Below, in pieces: positions 25,950 to 35,073 of a stretch of 64,000 nt of DNA. Position 1 is the first letter of the stretch; every line of letters begins with the position of its first letter. The notes beneath the pieces were generated by a model, which saw nothing but the letters and a program-made list of their open reading frames with translations, had not been told where the DNA came from and searched no databases. The DNA is from Geomobilibacter sp964432205 (lineage in GTDB: Bacteria; Desulfobacterota; Desulfuromonadia; Geobacterales; DSM-12255): positions 17,069 through 81,068 of the forward strand of contig CAYSMK010000023.1 of NCBI GenBank assembly GCA_964432205.1, in the 5' to 3' direction. The position numbers and the translations under genes were made by a program.

Positions 25950-27016
25950 AGTTGATACGGGTAGTGGTGGTGGATGATTCCGCCTATAACCGCCGTTCCA
26001 TCAGCAAGATGCTCCAGGAGATTCCCGGTGTTGAGGTGGTCGGCTATGCTGCAAATGGTGAAGAGGGTATCCGGAGGATCATGGACCTCAGGCCCGACCT
26101 GGTGACCCTTGACCTGGAAATGCCCAAGATGGATGGTTTCACGTTGTTACGGATCATCATGAACAGGTGCCCGACGCCGGTCATAGTGGTGAGCAGCCAG
26201 ACCGGCGACGAAAAGGTTTTCAAGGCACTTGAGCTGGGGGCCGTGGACTTCGTATCCAAGCCGACCAATAAGATTTCAACCGAGCTGCTCAAGATACGGG
26301 AGGACCTGCAGGAGAAAGTGCGCAACGTGCTCCACCTGAGACTCAGGGGCCGGGCCTCGGCTGATTTGCCGTCACTGCCGGAGGGGAGCCGTCTCGTTTC
26401 GTCTCCCGCGGTGGCGGGCAAGACCGACATCGTGGCTATCGGGGCTTCCACTGGCGGCCCGCCGGCTCTCTACGGGATGTTTTCCGTGCTCACCCAGAGG
26501 CTGCCGATTGCGGTGCTGGTTTCCCAGCATATGCCGTCCGGATTCACCCGCCCCTTTGCCGAGCGGCTGAACCGGGCTTCGGCCTTCGAGATCAGAGAGG
26601 CTATGGACGGCGATCCGGTGCTCCCTGGCCAGGTTTTGATAGCTCCTGGTGGATACAACATGCTGTTCGAACAGGTGGCCGGCAGGGTTGTTGTCCGTTT
26701 GCAGGAGCCGTCCCCCGCAGATCGCTACATTCCATCCGTCGATGCCATGTTCGTGTCGTTGGCGGAAATTTACCGCAAGAGACTGCTGGCGGTGGTAATG
26801 ACCGGCATGGGGAACGATGGCAGTCGCGGCATCAGAGCGGTCAAGGCGGCCGGCGGCAAAGTAATGGCTGAAGCCGAGGAGACGACCGTGGTCTTCGGTA
26901 TGCCCCGGGAGGCGATTGCTACCGGTGTTGTCGATCGGATTGTCCCGCTTGACCGGATGGTTCGCGAAATTGTCAGTAATTGCGGCTTTATGCCTAGTGT
27001 AACGGAGGGGCCATGA
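25946..27016 (+). CDS. cheB: Chemotaxis methylesterase CheB
   Basis: 356 residues from a GTG. A receiver with Asp10-Asp11, Asp56 (LDLEMPKMDG) and Lys in VSKPTN is joined to the esterase domain with its triad: Ser in IGASTGGPPALYG (about 168), His in SQHMPSGFTR and Asp in MTGMGNDGSRG. It removes receptor methyl groups when phosphorylated by CheA. It overlaps the neighbours on both sides by 4 bases. Confidence 0.96.
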   Translation: MKLIRVVVVDDSAYNRRSISKMLQEIPGVEVVGYAANGEEGIRRIMDLRPDLVTLDLEMPKMDGFTLLRIIMNRCPTPVIVVSSQTGDEKVFKALELGAVDFVSKPTNKISTELLKIREDLQEKVRNVLHLRLRGRASADLPSLPEGSRLVSSPAVAGKTDIVAIGASTGGPPALYGMFSVLTQRLPIAVLVSQHMPSGFTRPFAERLNRASAFEIREAMDGDPVLPGQVLIAPGGYNMLFEQVAGRVVVRLQEPSPADRYIPSVDAMFVSLAEIYRKRLLAVVMTGMGNDGSRGIRAVKAAGGKVMAEAEETTVVFGMPREAIATGVVDRIVPLDRMVREIVSNCGFMPSVTEGP

Positions 27017-27840
27017 TTGTCGACGATGAAGCCGGCGGTATCGGACCGGGCGAGGAGTTTCTGCAGGTATTCAAGAAAGGGGCGGAGTTTTCGCAGGAAC
27101 TGCTCAAAGAGAACGAGCGATTACGCTACCGGCTGTTTCAACTCGAACAAGACCAGGCAGTTCCTGCGGGCGACCAGGCGCTGAAGGCGGAAAACGCGCG
27201 GCTCGTGGCCAGGGTCCGGGAGTTGGAACAGGAAAAGGATGATATCCTCCGGCGGATAAGGCTGACCGAGGAGGAAAACCAGGATTTTGCCAACCGCTAT
27301 CTGGAGATCGAAGCCGAAAACAACAATCTGGCCCACCTCTACATTGCCAGCTACCAGCTCCATTCCACCCTTGACTTCCGCGAAGTGCTCCAGATCATCA
27401 CCGAGATCGTCATCAACCTGATCGGGGGAGAAGAGTTTGCCGTGATGCTTTTTGACGAGAAGGCCGGCAGGCTGGAGGCTGTGACGAGCGAAGGAATAGA
27501 CTGTGCCGAACTGCCGGTGGTTGAGCCTGGAGAGGGGATCATCGGCAGTGTGTTCCAGAGCGGGGAGAGCTTCTTCGTGACCGACATGGAGAGCTACACG
27601 AGGACGGTTACGCAGCCAATGGTCTGCATCCCCCTCAAGATCAAGGATCACGTCATCGGCACCCTGGTCATCTACAAGTTGTTGATCCACAAAACGTGCT
27701 TCGCCCAGGTGGATTACGAGCTGTTCACCCTGCTGGCGGGGCACGCGGCCACGGCCCTTTTCAGCTCCAGGCTCTACGCGGATTCGGAGCGCAAACTCTC
27801 CACCATCCAGGGCTTTCTTGACCTGCTGACAAAAAAATAA
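27013..27840 (+). CDS. Coiled-coil GAF-domain protein
   Basis: 275 residues. A long N-terminal coiled coil (about 25-105; LLKENERLRYRLFQLEQDQ, REL-EQEKDDILRRI) precedes a GAF domain (about 110-270) with IIGSVFQSGESFFVTDMES and LFTLLAGHAATALF. No catalytic output domain. It may sense a small ligand or redox state and dimerise through the coil. It overlaps the cheB stop (ATGA) and precedes a receiver gene. Ligand unknown. Confidence 0.85.
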   Translation: MIVDDEAGGIGPGEEFLQVFKKGAEFSQELLKENERLRYRLFQLEQDQAVPAGDQALKAENARLVARVRELEQEKDDILRRIRLTEEENQDFANRYLEIEAENNNLAHLYIASYQLHSTLDFREVLQIITEIVINLIGGEEFAVMLFDEKAGRLEAVTSEGIDCAELPVVEPGEGIIGSVFQSGESFFVTDMESYTRTVTQPMVCIPLKIKDHVIGTLVIYKLLIHKTCFAQVDYELFTLLAGHAATALFSSRLYADSERKLSTIQGFLDLLTKK

Positions 27841-27862
27841 TAGTATCTCGGGGATGCAAGCT

Positions 27863-28240
27863 ATGCCAGAATACGCTGCTCTTGTTGTCGAAGATTCGCC
27901 GACCATGCGTCAACTGATCACCTTTGCCCTGAAACGGCTGAGGGGAATCAGGATCGTCGAGGCCAACGATGGCGTCGATGGTCTGAAGAAGCTCACGACC
28001 GAACGGTTCGACATCATCTTCACCGACATAAACATGCCGGTCATGGACGGGTTGAAACTGATCAGCCTCGTACGGGAAGACGAGAGCCACAAGGGGATTC
28101 CGATCGTGGTCATCACCACCGAAGGGGCTGTTGAGGACCGGGAGCGGGCCATTGCCCTGGGGGCGAACGACTATATCACCAAGCCGATCCAGCCGAACCG
28201 GATCCTCGATGTGGCCAAGGGGCTGTTGGGCATCCCCTGA
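27863..28240 (+). CDS. CheY-like single-domain response regulator
   Basis: 125 residues with Glu10-Asp11, Asp55 in TDINMPVMDG, Thr85 and Lys107 in ITKPIQ, an intact receiver very like the one at 17932. The ATG at 27863 is preferred over that at 27854 because CGGGG lies 8-9 bases upstream. The stop lies only 10 bases before the cytochrome GTG, so the two are probably co-transcribed. Confidence 0.92.
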   Translation: MPEYAALVVEDSPTMRQLITFALKRLRGIRIVEANDGVDGLKKLTTERFDIIFTDINMPVMDGLKLISLVREDESHKGIPIVVITTEGAVEDRERAIALGANDYITKPIQPNRILDVAKGLLGIP

Positions 28241-28250
28241 AGGAGTTTGC

Positions 28251-30377
28251 GTGAACCGCCTGTGGGTGCCGGCAGTGCTCATCCTGCTGCTCGGCGTACC
28301 GTTTTTCCTCCATGCCAAAGACTTCAAGGTCGTTACCTTCAAGACTGTCAATGCCGGCAAGGTCAACTTTCCCCACGATCCACATCTGAAGAAACTGGGG
28401 AACAACTGTACCCAGTGCCACAATGCCCTGTATACCATCGGCAAGCAGAATCCGCCGGTTACCATGGCCGAGATGGAGAAGGGCAAGTCGTGCGGGGCAT
28501 GTCACAACACCGTCAAGGCTTTCGGGCTGCCGGAGTGCACCCGCTGTCATATCACCAGAGAAGTGCCGATCCAGATCCCTGATTTCGGGACTATCACCTT
28601 CAGCCACAAGTTCCATCTCACCAGGTTCCAGTGCTGGGATTGCCATAACGGTCTCTTCGCGGCCGGCCCGGGGAACCCCCATGCCTCCATGGCCGACATG
28701 GAGGGTGGACTCTCCTGCGGCGGCTGCCATGACGGCACCATCGCGTTTTCGGTCAAAGGTGACTGCGTCAAATGCCATGTCGTGAAGGATATCGCCTTTG
28801 ACGCCGATGCCCTTTTCAAGCATACCGTACACCTGGGCCTTGGCTACGGCTGCCGTGATTGCCACAGCCAGCACTTTATCGCCGGACCGAACAGCAAGCG
28901 CTACACCATGCTGGATATGGAGACGGGCAAATCGTGCGGCGTCTGTCACGACGGGAAAACCGCGTTCAACGTTACCGGCGACTGTCAGCGGTGCCACGGA
29001 GGGAATCGGGAGATCACCTATAAGGCTGCCGCTGCCTTTTTCCCCCATGTCTTTCATACGAAGATCTTCATCTGCGCCGACTGTCACAGCGGGATATTTA
29101 CCGGTGGTCCCACCAGCAGGCGGTACACCATGGCCGAAATGGAGCAGGACCGTTCCTGCGGCGCCTGCCATGACGGGAAGATTGCCTTCGGTGTAACCGG
29201 CAACTGCGATCGTTGCCACCGACAGACCAAAGAGCTGGCACTGGCGGTGCAGCCGATCGGCACGGTCCCTTTCAGCCACAAGGTGCATACGTCCCTGTTC
29301 AAGTGCGACGACTGCCACAACAAGGTGTTTGCCACCGGCAGCCAGACCCGGCGGTTTACCATGGCCGAGATGGAAAAGGGTAAGTCGTGCGGGGCCTGTC
29401 ACAACGATGAGACCGCTTTCACCGTCAAGGCGAACTGCAGCCGCTGTCATCCCGTGCGGGACATACCCTATGTCCTGGACGCCTGGTTCGGCCATAACCG
29501 GCACCTGCAGATGTACACCTGCACCGACTGTCACAACGCCTTCTTTGTTGCCGGGCCCGGCAACAAGCGCCGGACCATGGTGGATATGGAAAAAGACCAG
29601 TCCTGTGGCGCCTGTCATGACGGGTTCATTGCCTTCTCGGTGACCGGCGACTGCAACCGGTGTCACAAGTCGACCAAGGAGCTCATCATAAAGACCCGTG
29701 GGGCCGGACCGACTCCGTTCAGCCACAAGGTGCATATCGCTCTCTTCGCGTGCGGTGACTGCCATAACCGGATATTTCCCACCGGCGTTGCTGCCAAGCG
29801 GTTCACCATGGCCGACATGGAGGCAGGCAAGTCGTGCGGTGCCTGTCACGACGCCAAAACAGCCTTTACGGTCCGTGAGAACTGTGCCCGTTGCCACCCG
29901 GTGAAAGAGATCCAGATGCAGCCGTCCGGTGCAACGTTCAGCCACAAACTGCATACCGGGCTCTATCGCTGCAACGAATGTCATGATCGGCTTTTCAACC
30001 CGGGTGCGGGGAACCGCCGGGTCTCCATGGCTGCCATGGAGAAGAAGCAGGAGTCGTGCGGCGCCTGCCATAACGGCAAGACCGCCTTCAGCGTGACCGG
30101 CTCCTGTCTCAAGTGCCATCCGACCCTCAAGGCCATCAGCTACGAACTGCAGAGCAAGTCGGTAGGGGACGCGTTTTTCAGTCACAAGGTCCATCTGGGC
30201 CGGGGATATAATTGCTCCGACTGCCATTATGCGGTCATCAAAACCGGTGATGAACGCAGGTCGTTCACGATGAGCGAGATGGGGCAGGGGCTGTCGTGCG
30301 GTTACTGTCATGGCTCGCTCATGGCCTTTTCGGTCAGGGATTCGAATGCCTGTAACCGTTGCCATAAGGATCAGTAG
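28251..30377 (+). CDS. 27-haem c-type cytochrome, nine triheme c7-like modules
   Basis: 708 residues from a GTG with AAGGAG just upstream. An N-terminal signal peptide (LWVPAVLILLLGVPFFLHA) exports it to the periplasm or beyond. By direct reading there are 27 CxxCH haem-attachment motifs arranged as nine repeats of about 75 residues, each with the pattern CxxCH, then M(A/D)(E/D)ME..KSCGACH, then CxRCH, and conserved FSHK.H residues that can supply distal His ligands. This is the triheme cytochrome c7 architecture known from the 12-haem GSU1996 of Geobacter sulfurreducens, here more than doubled. No transmembrane segment or lipobox is seen. It likely carries electrons along a wire toward extracellular acceptors. 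Confidence 0.93.
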   Translation: MNRLWVPAVLILLLGVPFFLHAKDFKVVTFKTVNAGKVNFPHDPHLKKLGNNCTQCHNALYTIGKQNPPVTMAEMEKGKSCGACHNTVKAFGLPECTRCHITREVPIQIPDFGTITFSHKFHLTRFQCWDCHNGLFAAGPGNPHASMADMEGGLSCGGCHDGTIAFSVKGDCVKCHVVKDIAFDADALFKHTVHLGLGYGCRDCHSQHFIAGPNSKRYTMLDMETGKSCGVCHDGKTAFNVTGDCQRCHGGNREITYKAAAAFFPHVFHTKIFICADCHSGIFTGGPTSRRYTMAEMEQDRSCGACHDGKIAFGVTGNCDRCHRQTKELALAVQPIGTVPFSHKVHTSLFKCDDCHNKVFATGSQTRRFTMAEMEKGKSCGACHNDETAFTVKANCSRCHPVRDIPYVLDAWFGHNRHLQMYTCTDCHNAFFVAGPGNKRRTMVDMEKDQSCGACHDGFIAFSVTGDCNRCHKSTKELIIKTRGAGPTPFSHKVHIALFACGDCHNRIFPTGVAAKRFTMADMEAGKSCGACHDAKTAFTVRENCARCHPVKEIQMQPSGATFSHKLHTGLYRCNECHDRLFNPGAGNRRVSMAAMEKKQESCGACHNGKTAFSVTGSCLKCHPTLKAISYELQSKSVGDAFFSHKVHLGRGYNCSDCHYAVIKTGDERRSFTMSEMGQGLSCGYCHGSLMAFSVRDSNACNRCHKDQ

Positions 30378-30477
30378 CAGCAGGCTCAGAGAACATAAGC
30401 CGGCCATTAGCGCCGGAAACCAACAGAGAATCAGGGCGGCTGGGCGCTGCCTTCTGTTATTTCAGGGAGGATATGAC

Positions 30478-32949
30478 GTGGAAGAGCGATACGTACCGAG
30501 TGCTGTGGAAGAAAAGTGGCAGGCCGAATGGGAGCGGAACAAGAGCTTCAAGGTCACGGAGGATGAAACCCGGCGGAAATACTACCTGCTGGAGATGTTT
30601 CCCTACCCGTCGGGCCGTATTCATATGGGACATGTGCGCAATTATTCCATCGGCGATGTGGTTGCCCGCTTCAAAAGGATGCGCGGGTTCAACGTGCTCC
30701 ATCCCATGGGGTGGGACGCCTTCGGCATGCCGGCGGAAAATGCCGCCATTCAGAACAAGAGCCATCCGGCAGCCTGGACCTACGAGAACATCGACTACAT
30801 GCGGGGCCAGCTGAAGCGGATGGGGCTCTCCTACGACTGGGACCGGGAGTTGGCCACCTGTGATGTCGAATACTATCAGTGGGAGCAGCAGATATTCCTT
30901 CAGATGTACGAGCGGGGGATGGCCTACAAGCGGAATTCCTCAGTCAACTGGTGCCCCAAATGCGAGACCGTCCTGGCCAACGAGCAGGTGGAAGACGGCG
31001 CGTGCTGGCGCTGCGACAGCGCCGTGCAGCAAAAGGAGCTGGAGCAGTGGTTCTTCAGGATCACCGACTATGCCGAAGAGCTCCTGGCCTGTACCGAGCA
31101 GCTGACCGGCTGGCCGGAGCGGGTGCTCACCATGCAGCGCAACTGGATCGGCAAGAGCTTCGGCTGCGAGATCACCTTTCCGGTGGCGGACCGGGCCGAG
31201 GCGATCACGGTCTTTACCACCCGCCAGGATACCCTCTGGGGGGCTACCTTCATGTCCCTGGCCCCCGAACACCCGATGGCTCTGGCCCTGACAACCCCCG
31301 ACAATCTGCCGCAGGTCACGGCGTTCATCGACCAGGTCAGGGGGACCGACAAGATCCGGCGCACGGCCGATGATTTCGAAAAAGAGGGGGTCTTCACCGG
31401 CTCCTGGTGCCTCAACCCGGTCACCGGCCTGCGGATGCCGATCTATCTGGCCAATTTCGTCCTTACCGATTACGGTACCGGCGCGGTCATGGCCGTGCCG
31501 ACCCATGATCAGCGCGACTTCGAGTTCGCCCGAAAGTACGCCCTGCCGCTGCAGGTGGTGATCCAGCCCGAGGGGGAGACCCTTGACCCGGCCACCATGA
31601 CTGCCGCCTTCACTGCCGAAGGGGTGCTGGTCAACTCGGGTCAGTTCGACGGGGTGCCGAGCAGTGCGGCCAAGGAGGCGATTGCCGACTACCTGGAACA
31701 GCAGGGGCTCGGCAAGAAGACCGTCAACTTCCGGCTGCGCGACTGGGGGATTTCCCGGCAGCGGTACTGGGGCAATCCTATTCCGATCATCTACTGCGAC
31801 AGCTGCGGCGCCGTGCCGGTGCCGGTCAAGGACCTGCCGGTGGTACTGCCGAAGGATGTCGCCTTTACCGGCGCAGGGGGAAGTCCGCTGGCCCGGCTGG
31901 AGTCGTTCGTGAAGGCCGACTGTCCGGTCTGCGGCAAGCCGGCCCGTCGCGAGACCGACACCATGGATACCTTTGTGGAGTCGTCCTGGTATTTCCTCCG
32001 CTACTGCTGCCCCGACTTCACCGGCGGGCCGCTGGACAAGAAAAAGGCCGAGTACTGGATGTCCGTTGACCAGTACATCGGCGGTATCGAGCATGCAGTG
32101 CTCCATCTCCTCTATGCCCGGTTCTTCACCAAGGTCCTGCGGGACCTGGGGTACATCAACGTGGATGAGCCGTTTACCAACCTCCTGACCCAGGGGATGG
32201 TCATCAAGGATGGCGCCAAGATGAGCAAGTCAAAGGGGAATGTGGTCGACCCCAATGCGCTCATAGAACGTTACGGTGCAGACACGGCCCGGCTCTTCTC
32301 CCTCTTCGCCGCCCCGCCCGAGAAGGATCTGGACTGGAGCGACCAGGGGGTGGAGGGGAGCTTCCGTTTTCTCACCCGCCTCTGGAAGCTGATGTACGAA
32401 TGCCTTCCCTTCATCGTGGGCGTTGGCGCTGCCACCGGTGAACCGGCCACCGCGGAGGCCAAGGCCCTCAGGCGATCGGTCCACAAGACGATCCGCAAGG
32501 TGACCAGCGATCTCGACGAGCGGTTCCACTTCAACACCGCCATTGCCGCAACCATGGAGCTGGTGAACGCCATTCAGGCCTTCACCCCGAAGAACGCGCC
32601 CGAGAACGGTCCGGTCCTGCGGGAGGCGCTGGAATCGGTCGTCCGGCTCCTGGCGCCGTTCGTTCCCCACTTTGCCGCAGAGCTCTGGGAGGCGCTTGGC
32701 AAGGCGGAGAGCATCGATTCCGCCGGTTGGCCCGACTTCGATCCGGCGGCGACGGTCGACGACGAACTGCTCATTGTTGTGCAGGTGAACGGCAAGCTCC
32801 GGGGGCGGATCACGGTTGCCGCCGACACTGCCGAAGAGGCGGTCAAGTCCCTGGCTATGGCCGATGACAACGTCCAGGCGTTTGTTGCCGGCAAGACACC
32901 GAAGAAGGTGGTGTACGTGCCGGGCAAACTGGTCAATATCGTCGTCTGA
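30478..32949 (+). CDS. leuS: Leucyl-tRNA synthetase
   Basis: 823 residues from the GTG at 30478, which CAGGGAGG precedes by 7 bases. MEERYVPSAVEEKWQ is the usual start. Class I motifs: HMGHVRNYSIGD (HIGH type), the CP1 editing domain with TTRQDTLWGATF and GTGAVMAVPTHDQRD, and KMSKSKGNVVDP. It charges and proofreads tRNA-Leu. It heads leuS-lptE-holA, a common bacterial arrangement, and starts about 100 bases after the cytochrome stop. Confidence 0.96.
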   Translation: MEERYVPSAVEEKWQAEWERNKSFKVTEDETRRKYYLLEMFPYPSGRIHMGHVRNYSIGDVVARFKRMRGFNVLHPMGWDAFGMPAENAAIQNKSHPAAWTYENIDYMRGQLKRMGLSYDWDRELATCDVEYYQWEQQIFLQMYERGMAYKRNSSVNWCPKCETVLANEQVEDGACWRCDSAVQQKELEQWFFRITDYAEELLACTEQLTGWPERVLTMQRNWIGKSFGCEITFPVADRAEAITVFTTRQDTLWGATFMSLAPEHPMALALTTPDNLPQVTAFIDQVRGTDKIRRTADDFEKEGVFTGSWCLNPVTGLRMPIYLANFVLTDYGTGAVMAVPTHDQRDFEFARKYALPLQVVIQPEGETLDPATMTAAFTAEGVLVNSGQFDGVPSSAAKEAIADYLEQQGLGKKTVNFRLRDWGISRQRYWGNPIPIIYCDSCGAVPVPVKDLPVVLPKDVAFTGAGGSPLARLESFVKADCPVCGKPARRETDTMDTFVESSWYFLRYCCPDFTGGPLDKKKAEYWMSVDQYIGGIEHAVLHLLYARFFTKVLRDLGYINVDEPFTNLLTQGMVIKDGAKMSKSKGNVVDPNALIERYGADTARLFSLFAAPPEKDLDWSDQGVEGSFRFLTRLWKLMYECLPFIVGVGAATGEPATAEAKALRRSVHKTIRKVTSDLDERFHFNTAIAATMELVNAIQAFTPKNAPENGPVLREALESVVRLLAPFVPHFAAELWEALGKAESIDSAGWPDFDPAATVDDELLIVVQVNGKLRGRITVAADTAEEAVKSLAMADDNVQAFVAGKTPKKVVYVPGKLVNIVV

Positions 32950-32952
32950 CCG

Positions 32953-33471
32953 ATGCGGCGCCTGAACGGACTTTTCATGCTGGCTGCCGCGGCCTGGCTC
33001 CTTCTGGCCGGGGGGTGCGGCTATTTCCCGGTAGGGGGCGGCGACGGCTTTCTGGCCGGCAGGCCGGTAAACGTTGCCATCTTTGCCAACCGGACCACCC
33101 GGCCGCGGCTGGAAAATGTTTTGGCCAAGAGCCTGCGCTGGGAGGTTGCCCGGCTTTCGCCCGCCTCACTGGTGAGCGAAGAGCGGGCCGAGCTGATCCT
33201 GGGGGGGGCGGTCACCTCGGTTGCCATTACCCAGATCTCCTACTCGGCCAGTGACCGGGTGAAAGAGTACCGCCTGACCCTGCAGGCCGAGGCGACCCTG
33301 ACGGAACGGCGGAGCGGCAAGGTCGTCTGGAAGGGGACCGAAACGGGTCAGGCGGAGTATCCGGTCAGCCAGGACCTGGCCCTGCAGCTGAATGCCGAGG
33401 AGGCGGCCCTGAAGGTGGCGAGTGAGCGGCTTTCGGAGCGGCTCGTCAGGCACCTGCTGGAAAACTTTTAG
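32953..33471 (+). CDS. lptE: LPS-assembly lipoprotein LptE
   Basis: 172 residues. A signal peptide with lipobox LLAGGC (Cys about 23) and then CGYFPVGGG, followed by NVAIFANRTTRPRLENVLAKSL and VKEYRLTLQAEATLTER, the LptE pattern. LptE plugs the LptD barrel in the outer membrane for lipopolysaccharide delivery. It starts 3 bases after leuS, and holA follows, which is the conserved gene order and strengthens the call. Confidence 0.88.
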   Translation: MRRLNGLFMLAAAAWLLLAGGCGYFPVGGGDGFLAGRPVNVAIFANRTTRPRLENVLAKSLRWEVARLSPASLVSEERAELILGGAVTSVAITQISYSASDRVKEYRLTLQAEATLTERRSGKVVWKGTETGQAEYPVSQDLALQLNAEEAALKVASERLSERLVRHLLENF

Positions 33472-33490
33472 TCTATTAACTGCGATCATG

Positions 33491-33623
33491 CACCACTAAG
33501 ACACAAAGATCACAAAGGATTCACCAGCTTATTCAAGAGCGCTCGTAGTCCCCTGTGATGCCTGTGGAACCTCTGGCATTATTCTCCACCTTATGTCTTC
33601 GTGTCCCTTGTGTCTTAGTGGTG
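33491..33623. repeat. Paired inverted arms, CACCACTAAGACACAA class
   Basis: CACCACTAAGACACAA at 33491-33506 is matched by its reverse complement at about 33608-33623, with looser pairing (CACAAAG / CTTCGTG...) further in. The space between is unrelated unique sequence of about 70 bases. Confidence 0.7.
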
Positions 33624-33656
33624 AGCTGCTTTTGGTGTTAAGAGTCAACGTCACTG

Positions 33657-33710
33657 GCCACAGATGATCTCGGATGGCAAGAGCTCTTCTCCTCCGCGTG
33701 CATCTGTGGC
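33657..33710. repeat. Inverted repeat GCCACAGATG
   Basis: GCCACAGATG (33657-33666) and CATCTGTGGC (33701-33710) are perfect 10-base arms separated by 34 bases. It lies just before holA and may be a second element stacked on the one at 33491. Confidence 0.65.
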
Positions 33711-33734
33711 AATAGTTTATCGGGGTTATGAAGT

Positions 33735-34736
33735 ATGGTGCTGAAACCTGAAGAGTTCAGCCTGGAGCTGCAGAAAGGGACGGTCGGACCGCTCTACTGC
33801 CTGTACGGCGAGGAGCCGTACCTGGTGGATCGTGCGGTGAAGCGGCTCATGGACCTGGCCCTGCCACCGGAGGGGAGGGACTTCAACCTGGCGGTGTTTT
33901 ACGGCAAGGAGTGCAAGGGGGAGGAGGTGGCCGATGCGGTCCAGACCTTCCCCATGTTCGCCGACCGGCGGGTGGTGCTGGTGAAACGGTGCGGGGAGCT
34001 TTCTGCTGCGGCCCTGGAAGCGCTGATGCCGGTGGTGCAGAACCCGGTGTCTACCAGCTGCCTGATACTCCAGGGGGAGAAGGTCGATCAGCGGCTCAAG
34101 TTCTTTGCTGAGTTCAAGAAATCCGGCGTCCTGGTGGAGTTCAAACGCCCCTACGAGAACCAGCTCGGACCCATCGTCCGGGATGAACTGGCCACCCATG
34201 GCAAGCGGATCGAGCCGGCTGCCGCAGACCTCCTGATCGGCTATGTGGGCGCTAACCTGCAGGAACTGGCCAGCCAGGTTGAGAAGGTGGCGACGTTTGT
34301 CGCCGACCGGCCAACGGTGACGGTGGCCGATGTCCGGGCGATCGTCTCCGACACAAAGGTGGACAGCGTCTTCGAGCTCTGCAACGCCCTTGGCAATCGG
34401 GACCTGGCCGGTGCCCTGCGGAGGCTCCACACCATCCTCAGGGACGGCGAGGCTCCTTTGATGCTCCTCTCCATGCTGACCCGGCACCTGCGCCAGCTCT
34501 GGCAGATACGGGAGTGTCTCGACCAGCGCCTCGCCCCGCCTGAGATCGAGAAGCGACTCGGGATCAGATCATTTTTTCTGAAGGGGCTCCTGGTTCAGGC
34601 GAAGAACTTCGATGGCGAGCGGTATCGGCAGCTGTTCGAGCGGCTTTTCGAGCTGGATCTGGCCATGAAGAGCAGCGGCGGCAACCCGGCCCAGCTGTTG
34701 GAGTATTTTCTGCTGGAGGCTTGCGGGGGACGGTGA
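33735..34736 (+). CDS. holA: DNA polymerase III delta subunit
   Basis: 333 residues. Pattern of the clamp-loader delta subunit: an N-terminal AAA+-like fold lacking a P-loop (LYCLYGEEPYLVDRAVKRLMD, then FPMFADRRVVLVKRC), the middle LIGYVGANLQELASQVEKVATF and the C-terminal helical domain with SMLTRHLRQLWQIREC. It opens the sliding clamp. The final codons (LLEYFLLEACGGR) overlap the sequence that is repeated at 35447-35475. Confidence 0.92.
   Translation: MVLKPEEFSLELQKGTVGPLYCLYGEEPYLVDRAVKRLMDLALPPEGRDFNLAVFYGKECKGEEVADAVQTFPMFADRRVVLVKRCGELSAAALEALMPVVQNPVSTSCLILQGEKVDQRLKFFAEFKKSGVLVEFKRPYENQLGPIVRDELATHGKRIEPAAADLLIGYVGANLQELASQVEKVATFVADRPTVTVADVRAIVSDTKVDSVFELCNALGNRDLAGALRRLHTILRDGEAPLMLLSMLTRHLRQLWQIRECLDQRLAPPEIEKRLGIRSFFLKGLLVQAKNFDGERYRQLFERLFELDLAMKSSGGNPAQLLEYFLLEACGGR
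34700..34729. repeat. Left copy of 30-base direct repeat (holA 3' end)
   Basis: The last codons of holA, from GGAGTATTTT through GGCTTGCGGGGG, are repeated on the far side of mazEF at 35447-35475 with a single-base deletion. The repeats bracket about 720 bases holding mazEF. Confidence 0.8.
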
Positions 34737-34743
34737 GGTTCGC

Positions 34744-35073
34744 TCAGGGCGCAAACATTTCAGCAAGAATCGATAAAACCTCATCCTGAGTCTGTTTGTC
34801 GATTCTTCCCAGCTTCTGGACCAGACGTGATTTGTCAACGGTTCTTATCTGGTCAAGGACTATTTGTCCTTCCTTATCCTTGAAGGCGCAGTGTATCCGC
34901 GTGGGATAATCCCTGCCTTTAGTCGTCATTGGTGCAACGATAACGGTAGCAATATACCGGTTCATCTCATCGGGGGAAATAACGAGACATGGCCTGGCCT
35001 TGCGAATCTCTCTGCCGACGGTTGGGTCCAAGTTGACCATATACACATCGAATCGTTTGATTACCATTCCCAT
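34744..35073 (-). CDS. mazF: MazF/PemK-family endoribonuclease toxin
   Basis: 109 residues. IKRFDVYMVNLDPTVGREIRKARPCLVISPD is the characteristic PemK/MazF opening, with VIVAPMTTKGRDYPTRI and VLDQIRTVDKSRLVQKLG giving the remaining conserved blocks. Such toxins cleave mRNA or rRNA at short single-stranded sites. The start overlaps the antitoxin by 13 bases, so the two are translationally coupled. First of four toxin-antitoxin modules in the island. Confidence 0.92.
   Translation of the reverse strand: MGMVIKRFDVYMVNLDPTVGREIRKARPCLVISPDEMNRYIATVIVAPMTTKGRDYPTRIHCAFKDKEGQIVLDQIRTVDKSRLVQKLGRIDKQTQDEVLSILAEMFAP

Noticed and set aside
28240..28260. Riboswitch upstream of the cytochrome gene
   Set aside because: Only 10 bases separate the cytochrome start from the previous stop, leaving no room for one.
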